Shown in pieces: positions 5,362 to 6,795 of a stretch of 6,795 nucleotides of DNA (position 1 is its first letter; every line of letters begins with the position of its first letter). The position numbers and the translations under genes are program-made. This stretch comes from Bryobacteraceae bacterium (GTDB lineage Bacteria > Acidobacteriota > Terriglobia > Bryobacterales > Bryobacteraceae), in the NCBI GenBank assembly GCA_947456995.1, contig CANGVB010000200.1, positions 1 through 6,795 on the forward strand, written 5' to 3'. Below the pieces are notes generated by a model, which was not told the origin of the DNA, did not search any database, and saw nothing but the letters and a program-made list of their open reading frames with translations.

Positions 5362-6795
5362 TTTCCTTCGATTCATCGTTTTCATCCTTGCCTCTGGCGC
5401 TCTGTTTGCCCAAAAAAGTAAACCGGGCGCGAGGCCCGTTGTCCCAATTCAGTTTCCTCGCGCTACTCCGGTTGAAGTTCGCAATCTGATGCAGCGGATG
5501 ACGCTGCGTGAGATGGTAGGCCAGTTGGTGATCGTACCCTTCTACGGGGAGAATCCAGCCAGCAAGCGGCGCGAGTACCAGGAGTATTTGCGCCTTGTAA
5601 AGCAGGCTGGAGTTGGTGGCCTGATCCTCTTGAACCGGGTTCAGGGTGGAGTGGTTCGCAATGCCGAACCTTTCGCTCTTGCTTCGTTTCTAAACCGGAT
5701 GCAAAAGGAGGCGAAGCTTCCTCTGATTGTTGGTGGAGATTTTGAGCGTGGGTCTTCGATGCGGGTTTCCAATACCGCCAGATTTCCGCACGCAATGGCC
5801 TATGGTGCGGCCAACGACCTCGAATCGACCCGCAAGACCGGAGCAGCGACAGCAAGAGAATCCAGGGCCCTTGGCGTGCACTGGGTCTTTGCTCCTGTCG
5901 CTGATGTAAACAGCAATCCGGACAACCCGATCATCAACACCCGCAGTTTTGGCGAAGATCCCAAACTGGTTGCCGCTCACGTCAAGGCCTATATCGAGGG
6001 GGCACACTCGCTCAAGCGAGGCGGCGTTCTGGTGACGGTAAAGCACTTTCCCGGACAGGGCGATACCGCCGTGGATACGCACATGGGAATTGCTAAGGTG
6101 ACTGGGGATCGCAACCGTCTGGAGGCCCTTGAGCTCTTGCCATTTCGAGAAGCCATCGCAGCAGGAGTCGACGGTGTGATGACTGGCCACCTTGCCGTAC
6201 CAGCGATAGAGGATCGTGAGATCCCGGCGACAGTCTCTTCGAAAATGATTCAGGGTTTACTGCGCAAGGAGCTTGGCTTTGAGGGGCTGGCCGTGACGGA
6301 CGCGATGGATATGCAGGGGCTCACCAGGCAATTTCCCTCCGGCGAAGCTGCCGTTAGAGCGATAGAAGCCGGTGTGGATGTATTGCTGATTCCAGCCAGT
6401 GCCGATGCGGCCATACGGGGTGTGATGGAGGCTGTTGCCAGCCGCAGGCTCACCGCGAATCGCATCCACCAGAGTGTGGCCAAGATCCTCACTGCCAAGC
6501 ACAAACTGGGACTCTTTCAGAACCGCCTGGTCAACCTTGAAGAAATCAGCGAGCAGATTGACGCACCGGAGTTTTCTGAACTGGCGCAATCGGTTGCCGA
6601 GCAGGCTCTGGCAACGATGAAAAACGAAAAAGCGCTTCTTCCGCTTCGCGACACCTCCACCGCCTGTCTGATTACGCTTGCTGAAAGTCGGCAGTCGAAT
6701 TCAGGGAAGCGAATGATTGAGGAAGCACTGGCCAGGGCTCCGAAGATGAAGACGATCTGGCTCGACCCGGCGTTGAAGCCAGCCGACTTCACCGA
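5354..6795 (+). CDS. Exported GH3 beta-N-acetylhexosaminidase, NagZ type (3' end outside window)
   Basis: The frame stays open to the window edge; 480 residues are visible. Family enzymes remove terminal N-acetylglucosamine, typically from peptidoglycan muropeptides. The (beta/alpha)8 domain spans about 40-390, with GGDFERG (127-133), FAPVADVN (179-186), RSFGEDP (197-203) and KHFPGQGDT (230-238). DTH (241-243) supplies the Asp-His acid/base dyad specific to NagZ-like GH3, and VTDAMDM (314-320) holds nucleophile D316. The chain continues past 400 into what looks like the second GH3 domain, as in two-domain Bacillus NagZ rather than the short proteobacterial form. A TGA at 5348-5350 precedes the frame and the first ATG (5489) would delete the export signal, so I chose TTG 5354. 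It gives a signal peptide (1-19, cleavage after LFA) with no lipobox cysteine. No good Shine-Dalgarno is seen; translation may be coupled to the receiver gene. Confidence 0.92.
   Translation, partial: MVSFLRFIVFILASGALFAQKSKPGARPVVPIQFPRATPVEVRNLMQRMTLREMVGQLVIVPFYGENPASKRREYQEYLRLVKQAGVGGLILLNRVQGGVVRNAEPFALASFLNRMQKEAKLPLIVGGDFERGSSMRVSNTARFPHAMAYGAANDLESTRKTGAATARESRALGVHWVFAPVADVNSNPDNPIINTRSFGEDPKLVAAHVKAYIEGAHSLKRGGVLVTVKHFPGQGDTAVDTHMGIAKVTGDRNRLEALELLPFREAIAAGVDGVMTGHLAVPAIEDREIPATVSSKMIQGLLRKELGFEGLAVTDAMDMQGLTRQFPSGEAAVRAIEAGVDVLLIPASADAAIRGVMEAVASRRLTANRIHQSVAKILTAKHKLGLFQNRLVNLEEISEQIDAPEFSELAQSVAEQALATMKNEKALLPLRDTSTACLITLAESRQSNSGKRMIEEALARAPKMKTIWLDPALKPADFT

Noticed and set aside
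5463..6190. Two minus-strand open frames opposite the GH3 gene
   Set aside because: The plus-strand frame carries all GH3/NagZ catalytic motifs without a stop; the minus frames are shadows.
1..6795. Mobile element, CRISPR array, tRNA or toxin-antitoxin pair
   Set aside because: No transposase or integrase motifs, regular spaced repeats, cloverleaf sequence or paired small genes of that kind were visible in the sequence.

Overview
The window is a bacterial chromosome segment of moderate GC content. It is densely packed and mostly transcribed left to right. The best taxonomic clue is the secreted VWA protein at 3618-4787, whose N-terminal module resembles the 'VWFA-related' domain that is greatly expanded in Acidobacteriota. 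That protein, several coding joins under 20 bp, and the mix of a rhomboid protease, a lone receiver protein and an exported GH3 enzyme suggest a Bryobacteraceae/Solibacter-like acidobacterium. This placement is inference from protein style, not a database result.

Layout: 1-809 is read on the minus strand. It holds a small SAM-dependent methyltransferase (141-809) and, at the window edge, what looks like the first codons of the next minus-strand gene (1-23, GTG start with an AGGAG). A hairpin lies in the leader between them. The methyltransferase is divergent from thymidine kinase (846-1424); their start codons are only 36 bp apart. Thymidine kinase is followed by a membrane-anchored coiled-coil protein of unknown function (1474-2349), and that unit ends at a strong intrinsic terminator (2381-2420).

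After a short intergenic dyad (2422-2450) comes a small unrecognised hydrophobic protein (2478-2765). It is followed by a rhomboid intramembrane serine protease (2832-3602), and 15 bp later by the exported VWA-type protein, whose metal-binding motif is altered. An 81-bp gap leads to a single-domain response regulator with a basic tail (4869-5339). Fourteen bases after its stop, a TTG start opens a GH3 beta-N-acetylhexosaminidase (NagZ type) with a signal peptide; it runs off the right edge (5354-6795, 480 residues visible).

Functionally the right half is biased toward the envelope: rhomboid, exported VWA protein, exported glycosidase likely acting on peptidoglycan-derived sugars, and a receiver protein. 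The left half holds nucleotide salvage (Tdk) and a methyltransferase of a type I associate with small-molecule or lipid modification. No mobile element, CRISPR array, tRNA or rRNA is visible. I see no convincing evidence of a wholly new system. The items most worth a second look are the leader hairpin with an ACCTCC loop, the altered MIDAS in the VWA protein next to a rhomboid protease, and the unknown coiled-coil membrane protein.
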